A DNA stretch of 64,000 bases from Chrysophaeum taylorii (taxonomy: Eukaryota; Sar; Pelagophyceae; Pelagomonadales; Pelagomonadaceae). Of this stretch, positions 31,240-41,345 are shown in pieces. The notes under the pieces are model-generated. The model searched no databases, was not told the DNA's origin, and saw only the letters and a list, made by a program, of their open reading frames with translations. The translations under genes were made by a program, and so were the position numbers. Every line of letters starts with the position of its first letter. The first letter of the stretch is position 1. The stretch spans positions 124,001 through 188,000 of the forward strand of contig JAQMWT010000351.1 of assembly GCA_029834535.1 (NCBI GenBank). The letters are read 5' to 3'.

Positions 31240-32283
31240 ATGAAGCCCTACCTGATCCTGTCTATCGACGGCGGCGGCGTTCGCGGCGCGTTGAGCGCGC
31301 GTCTGCTCCAGAGGATCACCGAGGCCGTGCCCAGCTTGATCCGCGACGCGAACTTGATTGCGGGGACGTCAACCGGGGCAATCATCGCGCTGATGCTGGC
31401 CAACGGCGCGTCGCCGGCCGAGATCGTCGAAGACTACAAAACTCTAGTTCCTAAAGTGTTCGGGCACCCGCGATACGGTCGCGCCTGGCGTGCAAAATAT
31501 GCGGTAACGCCTCTGCGCGAGGCTTTGGTCGAGCACTTTGGCGATAAAACAACCCTCGGGAATTTGGAAAAAGAAGTATTGATCACGTCGACGAGCGTGG
31601 ACGGGCGCGCGTCGACAAAGGCTGTCGAGCAGCTTCCGACGCACGCGGGCGGGTTCTGGCGACCCGCCGTGTTCACGAACATCCAGGGTTCTCCCGACGT
31701 CGACCTCACCGCGGTCGAAGCAGCGTTGAGAAGTTCGGCGGCTCCGACTTTTTTTCCGGTCCGAGACGGCTACGTCGACGGTGGTCTGTGGGCCAACAAC
31801 CCGTCGACCGTGGCGCTCGCGAAAGTCTTGCTCCACTACTCGAACCTCCGACGATCTGATGTGAGAATATTGTCGATAGGGACCGGGCAGTGGCGACGGA
31901 CGATCAGAGGATCGGAGGATATGGGGATAGCGCAGTGGTCGCCCTACCTGCTCGACCTGCTCCTCGACGCCTCCGCGCTCCACACCGACCTCAACGCCGC
32001 CTACATGTTGAAGGAAAACTACTGTCGCCTCAGCCCCGCTTTTGACATTCCGATCGTGCTCGACGACCCGACGGCCGTGCCCGAACTCCTCGACCTCGCC
32101 GACGCCACCGACGTCGACAACGCCGTTGCCTTTTTGCGGCGGCGGCGGCGGCGGCGGACCTCCTCCTGGCCCCAGCAGCAACAACAAGGCCGCGAGGACA
32201 ACAACAACGATATCCTCGATGTGCTTAGATTTCACCACGATGTCGTCGACCTCGCGTGGATCGATGCCGTCCGCGAAAAGTAG
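31240..32283 (+). CDS. Patatin-like phospholipase
   Basis: The protein of 347 residues has all catalytic signatures of the patatin family: the oxyanion-hole glycines DGGGVRG (residues 10-16), the nucleophile elbow GTSTG with Ser44 (42-46), and the catalytic aspartate Asp180 in DGGLWANNP. A tail carries a run of arginines and glutamines coded by triplet repeats (RRRRRRRR, QQQQQ). The family hydrolyses acyl chains from phospholipids or galactolipids using a Ser-Asp dyad. No signal peptide is visible, so it is probably cytosolic, though a transit peptide lost to start choice cannot be excluded. It ends 24 bp from the 3' end of the convergent PDI gene. It is probably intact. Confidence 0.9.
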   Translation: MKPYLILSIDGGGVRGALSARLLQRITEAVPSLIRDANLIAGTSTGAIIALMLANGASPAEIVEDYKTLVPKVFGHPRYGRAWRAKYAVTPLREALVEHFGDKTTLGNLEKEVLITSTSVDGRASTKAVEQLPTHAGGFWRPAVFTNIQGSPDVDLTAVEAALRSSAAPTFFPVRDGYVDGGLWANNPSTVALAKVLLHYSNLRRSDVRILSIGTGQWRRTIRGSEDMGIAQWSPYLLDLLLDASALHTDLNAAYMLKENYCRLSPAFDIPIVLDDPTAVPELLDLADATDVDNAVAFLRRRRRRRTSSWPQQQQQGREDNNNDILDVLRFHHDVVDLAWIDAVREK

Positions 32284-32307
32284 GAAGGTAAGTACTAGTA
32301 AATATAA

Positions 32308-33528
32308 TTATAATTCGGCGGAGCGATAGATGTCGACGAGCTTTTTTGGCATCCCCATGATCTGGAACATGGTGCCCATTTTCGGATCCTTGAGCATCTC
32401 CTGCAACTTGGGCTCGGCCATAATCTCGGCCATTTTTGGGTCGAGGCCTGCCCTGCGCGCGATCATCCGCGCGGCGTACGGTTCCTCGAATTTGGCGAGA
32501 TTCTCGACGGTCAATTCTTCTTGAAACTTCACCTGGATACCCCGGGGATTCGCTTCGGAGACCTCCGTCATGTCGGACATAACAACTGTCGGGGTGGTTT
32601 CGATCTTGAAAAATTCCCAAATGTCCTCGGCGTCCTCCGCCTTGACCATCACGACGTGCAACACTTTTCCCCTATTCTGCTTGGCGACCTCGTAATAAGC
32701 CGACGGAAGCACGTCGCCCTCGTCCAACGCGATGATGCAATGCATCTGGACCGGACCCGAGAATATCATGTTCTGATACTCGGGCAGAAACGGAACAACG
32801 ATCGGCATCATCTCGCGCTCGAGCCATCGCGTCAACTGCTTTTTGTCTTTCACATTAGTGGTTGCGTCCTCGTCGTACGGCTTGAGCATCACCACTTGTC
32901 CCATCGTCGTCATATTCGTTCTTTCGGCCGCGGTTGTTTTGAGTTCGGATTTTCCGACGAAAAATTCGATAGGATATCTAAACTCGTCCGCGACGCGCAA
33001 GAATATCTTAGCCTGCTTAGTTTTGGGGGACTTGAAGAACCCGACTACCCTCACCCCCGTCGCGTTCGCAGCCTGATCAAAATCTTCGATCGGTTTGCAC
33101 TTTTCCTCTCGAAGTCTTCGAGCCGCCGACAAAACGCTCTCCTCGTCCGTTATCTGAAGGTCAACAACCCGCCCAGCTTTAAACCACTTGAACGTCGGGT
33201 ACGACGCGATTTCGTACTTTGTCGCGATATCCTTGTGCTCGACGGCGTCGATTTTTGCGAGGGTTGTGCCTTCTTCGGCGAGGAGCTGCGCCGCGTCTTC
33301 GTATTCCGGCTTGAACTTCTGACAGTGGCCGCACCACGGCGCGTAGAACATCACCATTATCCCGGACTCGAAGCGCTCGTTGATTCGGTTCTCAAAGTTC
33401 CCGCTCTTCAGCACCAGGACGCCCTCCTCCAGAATCGCACCCGCGACGACGAAGAAGAAGAACAACAACAACAACACGCGGCAGATCATCATTATTTTTC
33501 CCCCTAATCCTCTCCGAACCCTCTTCAT
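32308..33528 (-). CDS. PDI-like thioredoxin protein with STI1-like C terminus
   Basis: The ORF has 406 residues; a second ATG at 33492 gives a cleaner signal peptide (MMICRVLLLLFFFFVVAGA). The first thioredoxin domain has the active site APWCGHCQKFKPE (about residues 63-75) and the cis-proline ASYPTFKWF. Two further thioredoxin-like domains without CxxC follow (roughly 145-255 and 260-350, including TPTVVMSD). The C terminus, about residues 358-406, reads GLDPKMAEIMAEP, then LQEMLKDPKMGTMFQIMGMP, the repeated DP/M pattern of STI1 (Hop/Tic40) chaperone-binding domains. It ends SAEL rather than KDEL. It likely catalyses disulfide formation in the ER, but the STI1-like tail is atypical for PDIs. 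Its start is 21 bp from the divergent FN3 gene's ATG. Confidence 0.8.
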   Translation of the reverse strand: MKRVRRGLGGKIMMICRVLLLLFFFFVVAGAILEEGVLVLKSGNFENRINERFESGIMVMFYAPWCGHCQKFKPEYEDAAQLLAEEGTTLAKIDAVEHKDIATKYEIASYPTFKWFKAGRVVDLQITDEESVLSAARRLREEKCKPIEDFDQAANATGVRVVGFFKSPKTKQAKIFLRVADEFRYPIEFFVGKSELKTTAAERTNMTTMGQVVMLKPYDEDATTNVKDKKQLTRWLEREMMPIVVPFLPEYQNMIFSGPVQMHCIIALDEGDVLPSAYYEVAKQNRGKVLHVVMVKAEDAEDIWEFFKIETTPTVVMSDMTEVSEANPRGIQVKFQEELTVENLAKFEEPYAARMIARRAGLDPKMAEIMAEPKLQEMLKDPKMGTMFQIMGMPKKLVDIYRSAEL

Positions 33529-33549
33529 TCATTCCTGAGGATACTTTTG

Positions 33550-34827
33550 ATGACGACGAAGAAAAAGGTTTTGAGCTGGAAGGTCTCGTCGAGAGCCGGC
33601 GAGATCGGGACATGGATTCGGTGGCGGCGCGAGGCAGTCGCGGCGAAGGTCGTGGAAGTAGACGCGGACGTCGTGTGTCTCCAGGATGTTGGCGACACAA
33701 CTTATATCATCCGCCGCAAGCTTGTTCCGTGTGATTACGACGTTGTGTGCCACGGCGAAGTTATGATCGCCTGGAAGCGGGCGTCGTTCAATCTGGTGCG
33801 GTCGGAGGTCTTCTTCTTCGAGGGCGCGTTATTGGTGCACCTCAAACCCTCGCTCGTGGTGGGCTGTTTCCAGAAGGAAATCGGACGAGAAGTTTTCGTT
33901 TTCAACGCCGATTTTCAGGCGCCGACGGTCGTCGCGGGCACGAACGTCCGGCGCGTCGTGCAGGCGCCAAAGCCGCCGGCGCCTTCTCCGCCGGTGTGCG
34001 TCCCGATTAATTCTCGGAGCTCGGTACTCGTCAAGTGGACTCGGCCCCCGGCGGTTGTTCCTCCCGTCGAGAACTACTGGATTCAACGCCGCTACGGCGG
34101 ACGCGTTTGGTCCGAGCCGGTGGCCGTGCGCGAGCTCGACTGCACGCGGTTTAGGACGGAAGAATACGTTGCGCGAGGAAAGGTACGAAAGCGAACCGTT
34201 GCGGATCCCGATTATCACTTCGTTTCTGCCGGCCTCGCGTCCGGCGTCTGTTACGAGTTCCGCGTCGCGGCCGAGAACAGGCTCGGCCGCGGACCCTGGT
34301 CCGAGCCCTCCCAGCCCTTTGCGACGGCCTTTTATTACAAAGCGCCTCTCGCGCGGCGACTAGTTGAAGACGAAACGGCCGAAGACGAGCGTCAGGCCCG
34401 CCTCTTTCCTCCGACGAATAAAACAACCGCGGCGCCGCGCCTCCTGCTCACGAAAGACGAGGTCCGAAGGCAGCAGCAGCAGCAGCGTTGTTCTGGCATT
34501 CCTCCGACGACGACGACGACGAACAAGAGCCCTCCTCCTTTTGTGCGGGAAGAAGAGAGATCTCTGCTTCACCCGTACGCGTCCGAGACGGGACTGACCC
34601 CGAGGCAAGGGACGAGCCCCTTCCTCGACTACGGTAGGTATCGTCTCGCGGCCCTTCATCTTCCCGAGGAGGAGGGGGACTGCATCTTGTATTCCAAAGG
34701 GGCGCTCTCCGTAGCGTCTCGCGCGTCCTTTCCAGAAGAAGAACAACAACACCACGCCAAGGAGCACCCCTCCGACCATCGCGCCCACGTGGTGGTATTT
34801 AATTTCGAAGAAGAAGAAGAGCTATAA
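33550..34827 (+). CDS. EEP-like pseudoenzyme half plus fibronectin type III protein
   Basis: The protein of 425 residues starts at the ATG at 33550. Residues 7-120 resemble the first half of an endonuclease/exonuclease/phosphatase (EEP) domain: LSWKVSSRAGEIGTWIRWRR, then DADVVCLQDVG, and later VFVFNADFQAP. The usual metal-binding Asn and Glu (WNV, LQEV) are replaced by Lys and Asp, and the second catalytic half is missing, so nuclease activity is unlikely. Residues about 140-260 form a fibronectin type III domain (VLVKWTRPP ... YEFRVAAENRLGRGPWSEPS). The rest is disordered, with Q, T and E runs. There is no signal peptide. It is divergent from PDI (21 bp) and convergent with EF-Ts (18 bp). 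The function is unknown; a binding role is likely. Confidence 0.65.
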   Translation: MTTKKKVLSWKVSSRAGEIGTWIRWRREAVAAKVVEVDADVVCLQDVGDTTYIIRRKLVPCDYDVVCHGEVMIAWKRASFNLVRSEVFFFEGALLVHLKPSLVVGCFQKEIGREVFVFNADFQAPTVVAGTNVRRVVQAPKPPAPSPPVCVPINSRSSVLVKWTRPPAVVPPVENYWIQRRYGGRVWSEPVAVRELDCTRFRTEEYVARGKVRKRTVADPDYHFVSAGLASGVCYEFRVAAENRLGRGPWSEPSQPFATAFYYKAPLARRLVEDETAEDERQARLFPPTNKTTAAPRLLLTKDEVRRQQQQQRCSGIPPTTTTTNKSPPPFVREEERSLLHPYASETGLTPRQGTSPFLDYGRYRLAALHLPEEEGDCILYSKGALSVASRASFPEEEQQHHAKEHPSDHRAHVVVFNFEEEEEL

Positions 34828-34845
34828 TAATAATAATCTTAATAA

Positions 34846-35868
34846 CTAAGCAGAGGGCTGGAATTTGAGCTTGAGCTCCTTGGAGAGTTGGTTGGCACGC
34901 GCGGCCCCGATGGCGTCGGTGGTCTTGGCCTTGATGTCGTTTTGGAGGTCCTCCATCGCGGGACCATCAAAGATCTCCGGATCAGCGAGGTCACCGAGGG
35001 TCCAGCCCTCGGCAGTTAGGAAGGCACTCACCGTCGAAGCCGCGGTATCGACCATACCCTCGGGCCAGCGCGCGCCCGCACTCTGGACGGCGGCCTTGAC
35101 GACACCATCCAGCTCCCCTCCAAAAGAAAGGTTTTCGTCGGACTTGTTGTCCGCGGGCTCATCCCCCTTCCCCAGCTCAAACTTAACAAATCTCGTGATT
35201 TGCATGTTCTCGCCGAGCTTGGCTACGTATGATTTGACGAATTCGTCCACGGTCAGCTTGGGGTCCTTGATGTAGGCTTGCGACAACAAGACCTTCTCGT
35301 TGAACATCTTCGTCACGCGACCTTCTACGATTTTGGCGCGAATCTCCGTCGGTTTCGACGCGAGATCCTCGCTCCGCGACTCCACCGAACGCTCCTCGTC
35401 GATCAACGCCGCAGGAATGTCCTCGAACTTGACGTACTCGACGCCGGGGCAGGCGGCGACCTGCATCGCCACCAGACGACACATCTCCTTAAAGTCAGGA
35501 CCTTTCGACACGAAATCCGTCTCGCAGTTCACTTCGACCATCACGCCGAGCTTTCCGCCCGTATGTACGTACGTCTCGACAAGACCTTCCTTCGTCGCCC
35601 GCTCCCCCTTCTTCGCGGCGCTCGCGAGACCCTTCACGCGCAGCCATTCGCTCGCCTTCTCCATATCCCCTTCTGCTTCAACCAACGCCTTCTTGCAGTC
35701 CATCATCCCCGCCCCCGACGCCTGCCGCAGCGCCTTCACGTCGGCCGCGCTGAACGTCGTCGTCGCGTGCAGCGCAACATAGCTCCGTTGCGGCTGACCG
35801 CCGCCAAGCAAAAACGCAGAGGCCGGGCTCGCCGCCGCCAGCACAGCAAACACCTTCGTCATCATCAT
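34846..35868 (-). CDS. tsf: Plastid-targeted elongation factor Ts
   Basis: EF-Ts recycles EF-Tu-GDP to EF-Tu-GTP in organelle translation. I take the start at 35868 (three consecutive ATGs), giving 340 residues; the open frame continues 27 codons upstream without a signal. The N terminus MMMTKVFAVLAAASPASAF is a signal peptide ending in an ASAF-type cleavage site, then a short transit-like stretch. The EF-Ts part has the UBA-like domain (ADVKALRQASGAGMMDCKKA), then LVEAEGD and the signature VEVNCETDFVSKGPDFKEM. A C-terminal extension of roughly 90 residues after the core is unusual. The bipartite presequence with Phe after the cleavage site is the known plastid address in red-lineage secondary algae. 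It is convergent with the FN3 gene, 18 bp apart. Confidence 0.9.
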   Translation of the reverse strand: MMMTKVFAVLAAASPASAFLLGGGQPQRSYVALHATTTFSAADVKALRQASGAGMMDCKKALVEAEGDMEKASEWLRVKGLASAAKKGERATKEGLVETYVHTGGKLGVMVEVNCETDFVSKGPDFKEMCRLVAMQVAACPGVEYVKFEDIPAALIDEERSVESRSEDLASKPTEIRAKIVEGRVTKMFNEKVLLSQAYIKDPKLTVDEFVKSYVAKLGENMQITRFVKFELGKGDEPADNKSDENLSFGGELDGVVKAAVQSAGARWPEGMVDTAASTVSAFLTAEGWTLGDLADPEIFDGPAMEDLQNDIKAKTTDAIGAARANQLSKELKLKFQPSA

Positions 35869-35939
35869 CTTCCTCAACGGTGACGTATGGTAGGGAGATA
35901 CTAGGAGGGTAAGGCTCTTCTTAGGTTTTTTCTGCCCCA

Positions 35940-38405
35940 CGTGTGTCACTCGCTTCTCCTACAAAGGAGGCGGCGGTCTGGATGCCGCACTCTGTGTTCG
36001 ACAGGATGGCGTCCGAGCTGAATTCCTCGCAGATTCTTCTCGGTCGCTCGCAAACGAGGCTCTCCGCGTTGGTCTTGCGCGCGACGATAATACATACCAC
36101 CCACTCACTGGATGCCGTTCATGACAGTATAATAGCACTCGCGGTTCAAGGCGGGCGCAGCAGCGATACGCAAATGTCGTCGACGTCGGCCGCGGACTAT
36201 ACTTCATCTTGGCGTTGCAAGTCAATCTCGTTGAGCTTCAGGACGCAGCGCGTCTCGTTGATGGTATCATCGCCCTCGTCCACGATGCCCGCGTCGACGA
36301 GCACGATGCCCGCGTCGACGAGCTCGGCCCCCCCGCAGACAATGGAGGATGGATGCTCTCCAGGTGCTCCTCCACCAACTCGGCGGAGCCCTGAACTTCC
36401 TTCCATCTTCTCGAGAATATCGAGTGCCGCTCGTAGAAGAAGCCGGCGAAGAACTTGCCGCGGAGAATCTCGGCGTAGTTGAAGCTCGCCCTTGCGGAGG
36501 TTCCGCCTCGTCAGCGAGGTCTAGCGCACCTTGACAAAGCCGATCTCCTCGTTTCCGACCGCCTTTTGCACCCGGCGTGTTCATCTCGAGCCCCAAGTCC
36601 ACCAGCGAACTCTCTTCGATCTCCGCGAGCAGCGACGCGGCGCGCACGCATCCCGATATAGAAGACCACTCGCCCCTAGAGCCAGTCCTGCTTCGCGGTG
36701 ATGACACCCTTCCACTCCGGGTTCTTGGTCAAAGTACCTTTTTCCCCCCGACGCCGTTCTCCTGACAGTACTTGACATCGGCTTCTTTTTTTCGTCGTCT
36801 CGGCCCCGAGTCGTTTTCGTAGTATTGACGGAACTATTGGTGTTCCCCCGCCTATCTTCTAGGCGACCAACTTCCTTGCTTTCTTGACAAAATAGCTCTC
36901 CGCAGCAGCAGCAGCAGCAAAGTCCGGCGGCCATCGTCCGTTCGATGTGTTCCGCTGCGCAACAAAAAAAGTTCGACGAAGCTCGTGCTTGGGTATTCAC
37001 TCGAGGTGATATAACTTCGTCTCGCAGCGCTGACATATATCTTGAGGAGCAGAAGTCGCTCGCTCGTGGCCCAACAAGTTATAACTCCGGAGTTTGCCAG
37101 AGCGGCAAGCCGGCGCTTGGCAATGACGGTGCCAACGACCAAAGTCGATCCGAGCTCTCTAGAAAAGAGCCGTTCCTCGAGGACACAAGCATCGAGGCGG
37201 CGTTTGGTTTCAGCGTGTCAGCGTCGTCGAGGCTGAGGGCGTTCGCGGAATAGCCGCCGAAACTCGACCCTGCTAGCGCTGGGACAACGGGCACCGGTCG
37301 TCGACCTCGTGCTGCCTCGCTGGCTTGGGCGCCACCGCGATTTTTTCAGCTCTTCTATCCAGCGAACACGCGTACACTTCGCAAAGGTGACTGACTGACT
37401 CGGCGGTCATGAATTCCCAGTGCTCTGGACGCAACACCGCCAATCGGGGGTGCTTCTCCGCGACAGCGCGCGCGCCCAGTACGAGCCGCGCGCGGCCGGT
37501 ACGCAATCGTAGTATTTTTTTCTCGCGGCTCTTACCGACGAGCTCGCCCTCGTCCGTGATTCACGCGGTGGCAGCCAGCCGCCTCCGTTTCAGGTCCTCC
37601 TCGACGACCTTTTTTTGAGTCTGCTTTCTGGCCGCCAGCCAGTCCTCGAGATTTCGACCTCGTCTGTTTGTCGAGTCCGGGCGCGTCCACGACGACACAA
37701 CTTCCGACAGGCACCGCGGCAACAAGTGGTAGAGCGCGGTTGTTGAAGTGGTAGAGATTTCGGCTACGCGCGAGCAGAAGAACTAGATCCCAACCACTGC
37801 GGGGAAGCCAACCCGAGGGCAGGCTGTGCGTCGAGACCCCGAGTGGTGCGTTCAGAGCACGGGGAATTCATGACCGCGGACCGGCGCACACGCGGTCCGC
37901 GCTCTCCGGAGAAAAAAGAGCCGCGGGGTGGGGCCGTGGTTTGTCCATATGGCTCGCAGCGCGAGGCGGCGGCACCAGAGCCGGCGGCGCGATGGGCAGG
38001 CAGCGCCAGCGGATCAGCCTCGCGGGCGGCGTAGCGGACGGGCCATCTTGTCGCTGTAGTTTCGCCATATGGCATCCCGCGCTCGAAAAAAGTCAGCGGC
38101 CGGTGTCCATCCCATTGATCGATCGACGTGGCAAGAGGGTTGCGAGGAAGGTGTCGGCAGCAGGTTAGTGATCAGCAGGATCCAGGATTTTTTTTTTCGA
38201 AAAACCACTAAGCTGCTGAATGCCGGCGGTCGATCGGGCCGCCACATTGCAGCATCGACCCGACGACGAGCTCGCGCTTCGCTCGGGGCCTTAAATTCTG
38301 AGGCAAGCGCGGCAGCGTGGCAACCCATCATCATCATCCCGGCAGTTCGCCACAAAATGAGGAGGGTAAGCGATAATATGATGCGCTGGTTATTTTCCTT
38401 GCACT
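35940..38405. pseudogene. Coding-like debris, unrecognised
   Basis: Many overlapping frames up to 180 codons occur on both strands. On the minus strand, pieces such as DDTINETRCVLKLNEIDLQR (about 36210-36280), CWATSERLLLLKIYVSAARR (about 37030-37080) and RLAVLRPEHWEFMTAESVSH (near 37430) look like parts of an old protein in shifting frames. The phrase HGEFMTADRRTRGPRS on the plus strand near 37860 echoes EHWEFMTAE, so a diverged inverted duplication may be present. No domain was recognised and no gene is supported. Confidence 0.2.
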
Positions 38406-38409
38406 TGGG

Positions 38410-38981
38410 ATGATGATGATGTTGCTTGGGCAGATGATAACGTTTTGCGTTGCCGCCGCGCACGATGTGTCGTTCGTGTACGACCTCGAGTCGAGCTACG
38501 CGTACGACGAATATGATTCGAGGACGAGGGCCTACGTGAGTCCGTTCGAGAGTCTCAACAGTTGGAATCGCAGGTGATGAGAATTCCAGAAACAGAAGCG
38601 GACGGCCCCCAGACGCTCCTCTACGAGCTGAGCGGTTCTCTGCGGAAACAGTCGTTCCTGCGGCTCGACGTCATTCTCTACGAAGAAACAAAATGCGAAG
38701 CGGACGCTTTTGCGGTCGTAGAGAACTGCGAAGTCGCGATGTCGAGCGCGGACGTTTTATCTACCGCTGGTCCCTGCGACATACGATCATATGACGGCAC
38801 CGCCAAGCAGGCGATTATTCCGAGTCTCATCTACGACCGCGCCAACGACCTCTTCGTCCGCGATATCGACAATCACTACGTGAATATCGACCGTTCGATG
38901 TCGCCGGATACGAACGCCGCCAAACTCAAGTTCAAAGGGTACGACACCTTCGTCCGCGCCCCCCGCGAAGCATGCGACTAA
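38410..38981 (+). CDS. Small secreted protein, two exons
   Basis: Exon 1 (38410-38535) codes a signal peptide (MMMMLLGQMITFCVAAA) and an acidic tyrosine-rich start (YDLESSYAYDEYDSRTRAY). Exon 2 (38574-38981) continues VMRIPETEADGPQTLLYELS and ends FVRAPREACD. The 38-nt intron begins GTGAGTCCG and ends GGAATCGCAG. An alternative acceptor at 38561 would give a 26-nt intron in the same phase. Without splicing, exon 1 runs into a stop after 55 codons. The mature protein of roughly 160 residues has six cysteines, suggesting disulfides. I recognise no family. The coding potential is good because exon 2 is free of stops, but the splice is inferred. Confidence 0.55.
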
Positions 38982-38984
38982 TCC

Positions 38985-40155
38985 CTCCCCTTTGTGCGCA
39001 ACAACAACAACAAGAACCGCCGCTTTGAAAATCCACGCGACAGCGATGGACGTGGGCCGTGCCCTTGGCCCTCAAGAAGGAGGTGTAGGGTCGGAAAAGT
39101 GTTAAAACTAGGCCTAGCCACAATTATTTTCTTTTCGAACACAAAAGTGTCAAAACGAGAATAATTCCTTAGTAGTAGTACGTACGTACGTACTCAGCCG
39201 TTCGATCTTCGGGCGCGGCGAAGAAGGTGGCGCGCGTTAGGCGATGTGTCTATGCACGTCAGGGATCAGCCCACGGACGACGCTCCCGGGGAAAGCGCTA
39301 GAAAGCCGGCGCATTATGAACATCACGGGACTGCAGCATCGACGCTAATGTTTGCTCACCCTCTTGTAGGCGAGACTTGTTGGCACCCGGCGGTCCGGTG
39401 CAAGCGCTATCCGACCAAGCACACGACGCGGATATTTTCGGCCGGGCGACAAGGTGTGTGTCGTTCACGACGACGGTTCAGAAGATGCATTACGACCCCG
39501 GGACGGACGGACGGACGGACGGACGCACGCACGCACGCGCTCGCGTTGTTGATTTTTGTTGGCCTCGCCGGCATTCGCGAGAGCACGGAGAAGGAGAACA
39601 GTGGGCGCGCATCGACTACTCCCTGAGCCGCGCGCGATGCCCGCTTCAACCCATTGCTTCGGAAGCACCGAAGGACAATATCATCAACAGTCTCGAGGTG
39701 GTTAGGAGACCCTGCGGCAGCCAAGGACCCGATGATGATGATCGGCCAGGCCCGGTTCTTCTGAGGGCAATGTCGAATTCCCCAGTATAGTACACCGAGA
39801 CCAACTCCCGTTGGTCACCGAGGCAGTGGTGACTGACGGCAGCTGCCAGTGTTCGGGACCGCGACGACCCAAGTTTCAGTTTATGAGCGCACACGAAATA
39901 AAAGCGGACGAGTGGCAGGTGGTGCTCGAAGAAGAAGAAGAAGAAGAAGAAGCCCGACACCGTCGAGGCACTCCAAGTCGCAAGAAACACAAACTGTGGG
40001 ATCTTGGGCATTTTTTTGTTGGAAAAGTCCAAGTCGCAAGAAACAAACTGTCGTCGGACAAACGGTTTAATATCGAGACCTCTTTGGCGAAAAGAGAGAG
40101 GTCAGAGGGGTTAGGAGCAGCAAGCAAACCCCCGGTCTCTCGAAAGAAGAGAAGG
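38985..40155. other. Intergenic with microsatellites, no supported gene
   Basis: Tracts of (GTAC)n at 39178-39192, (GGAC)n followed by (GCAC)n at 39502-39535, and (GAA)n at 39930-39952 are present. Open frames (39246-39626, 39377-39790 plus) have no recognisable domain. One piece, FGRATRCVSFTTTVQKMHYD, looks protein-like. No RNA gene is seen. Confidence 0.25.
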
Positions 40156-40159
40156 AGCG

Positions 40160-41314
40160 ATGAATGAGGAGGAAGAGGAGGACATGACGAGCGCCCCGGT
40201 TCAGTTTCGGTTCGTGCCGCGGTTCCGGCGGCAGAACATCCCCGTCCTGCAGGAACCGAGCCCCCTGAGCCGGTGCGTCGCTTCGATCCAGGGAAAGCCT
40301 CTAGGTCAAGCCCGCGTCATCACCGCTTACAAGCGGCAAGGCAGCTGGCTCTGGATATGGTGGGACGGTCGGTTTGGGTGGGTTGATTTGTCGAATCTGG
40401 AATCGCGGGGGTGGCGGGCCTCGCAGGTGTCTTCCTTCGATCCGAGAGAATCGTTCGCGGGCGACAACTTCATCGCTCCGCGAGGATTGTTCGTTTTGGG
40501 GCCCGATTTGGGGGGTTTCTTTGCCACAAATCTCATGACTACCGTGCCCTCGATCATCGTGTTTACCAGCACGGTCAAAAACTTCCCGCATGCGGCGGTT
40601 TTTAAAGTTGTGCTCGCGTATCTTTACGCGACGACAACTTATCTCCTGTGGAGAGCCGCACTCACCGAACCCGGAATTCTGCCGAGAAACCCCCCCGACG
40701 CCAAGCCCTCGCTCCCCGCGGGCTGCGAAGACGCCCCCGACCTCAAAATATGCCATACCTGCAATCTCGTGCGGCCCGCGAGGTCGAAGCACTGCGGCTC
40801 GTGCAATAACTGCGTCGAGCTCTTCGACCACCATTGCCCGTGGCTCGGGACCTGCGTCGCGCGCCGGAACTACGCTTGGTTCTCTTTGTTTCTCATGTCC
40901 GAGGTCATCCTCATCATCTACGTCGCCTTCGTCACGGCGCTCCGCTTTCGGGCCGAGTACTTGAAGTTTGGAGACGTCCCGCGGGACTTCGCCGCCGATC
41001 TGGTCGAGCACGACCCGTGGCCCCTCGCGGCCCTCGCCGTCGCCGTCGCCCTCTCCTTTCCGGTCATTTCCCTCCTCGCCTTCCACTGGCGCCTCGCCGC
41101 CATCGCCCAGACAACCAACGAATCGGTCCGCGGCGTCTACCGACACCACTCCAACCGCAACAATCTCGGCTGTCGGGCGAACTGCGCCAACGCCGCCCTC
41201 AACCTCTGCCGCCACACCCCGCCCTCAAGGATCCTCCACCTCGACCGCCGCAAGCCGCCCGAGAGGGACCTCGAGCTCCACTCCCGCTGCTTCTACGGCA
41301 CCTGCCCCTCCTAA
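40160..41314 (+). CDS. DHHC palmitoyltransferase
   Basis: The protein of 384 residues has the DHHC cysteine-rich domain: KICHTCNLVRPARSKHCGSC, then NCVELFDHHCPWLGTCVARR, then NYAWF. The second Cys of DHHC is the acyl carrier. Four hydrophobic spans surround it (about residues 125-145, 152-172, 248-270 and 292-315), the usual topology. After the fourth, TTNESVRG replaces the common TTxE motif and GCRANCANAAL follows as the palmitoyltransferase C-terminal motif. N-terminal residues 45-85 (GKPLGQARVITAYKRQGSWL) look like an SH3-like barrel ahead of the first span, which is not standard. The enzyme S-acylates membrane proteins, probably at Golgi or plasma membrane. It is followed by the ankyrin-PHD gene 31 bp downstream on the same strand. 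Confidence 0.9.
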   Translation: MNEEEEEDMTSAPVQFRFVPRFRRQNIPVLQEPSPLSRCVASIQGKPLGQARVITAYKRQGSWLWIWWDGRFGWVDLSNLESRGWRASQVSSFDPRESFAGDNFIAPRGLFVLGPDLGGFFATNLMTTVPSIIVFTSTVKNFPHAAVFKVVLAYLYATTTYLLWRAALTEPGILPRNPPDAKPSLPAGCEDAPDLKICHTCNLVRPARSKHCGSCNNCVELFDHHCPWLGTCVARRNYAWFSLFLMSEVILIIYVAFVTALRFRAEYLKFGDVPRDFAADLVEHDPWPLAALAVAVALSFPVISLLAFHWRLAAIAQTTNESVRGVYRHHSNRNNLGCRANCANAALNLCRHTPPSRILHLDRRKPPERDLELHSRCFYGTCPS

Positions 41315-41345
41315 AATAAATAAATTAACTCGAAATAAATAAATA

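Noticed and set aside
32521-33507. 328-codon plus-strand frame opposite the PDI gene
   Set aside because: It lacks any recognisable motif and exactly mirrors the codon pattern of the PDI frame.
38536-38561. 26-nt intron in the small secreted protein
   Set aside because: A later acceptor at 38573 in the same phase gives a 38-nt intron, closer to the other introns in the window, so the shorter form is less likely.
40301-41215. 304-codon minus-strand frame opposite the DHHC gene
   Set aside because: Antisense shadow with no domain; the plus strand encodes a complete DHHC enzyme.
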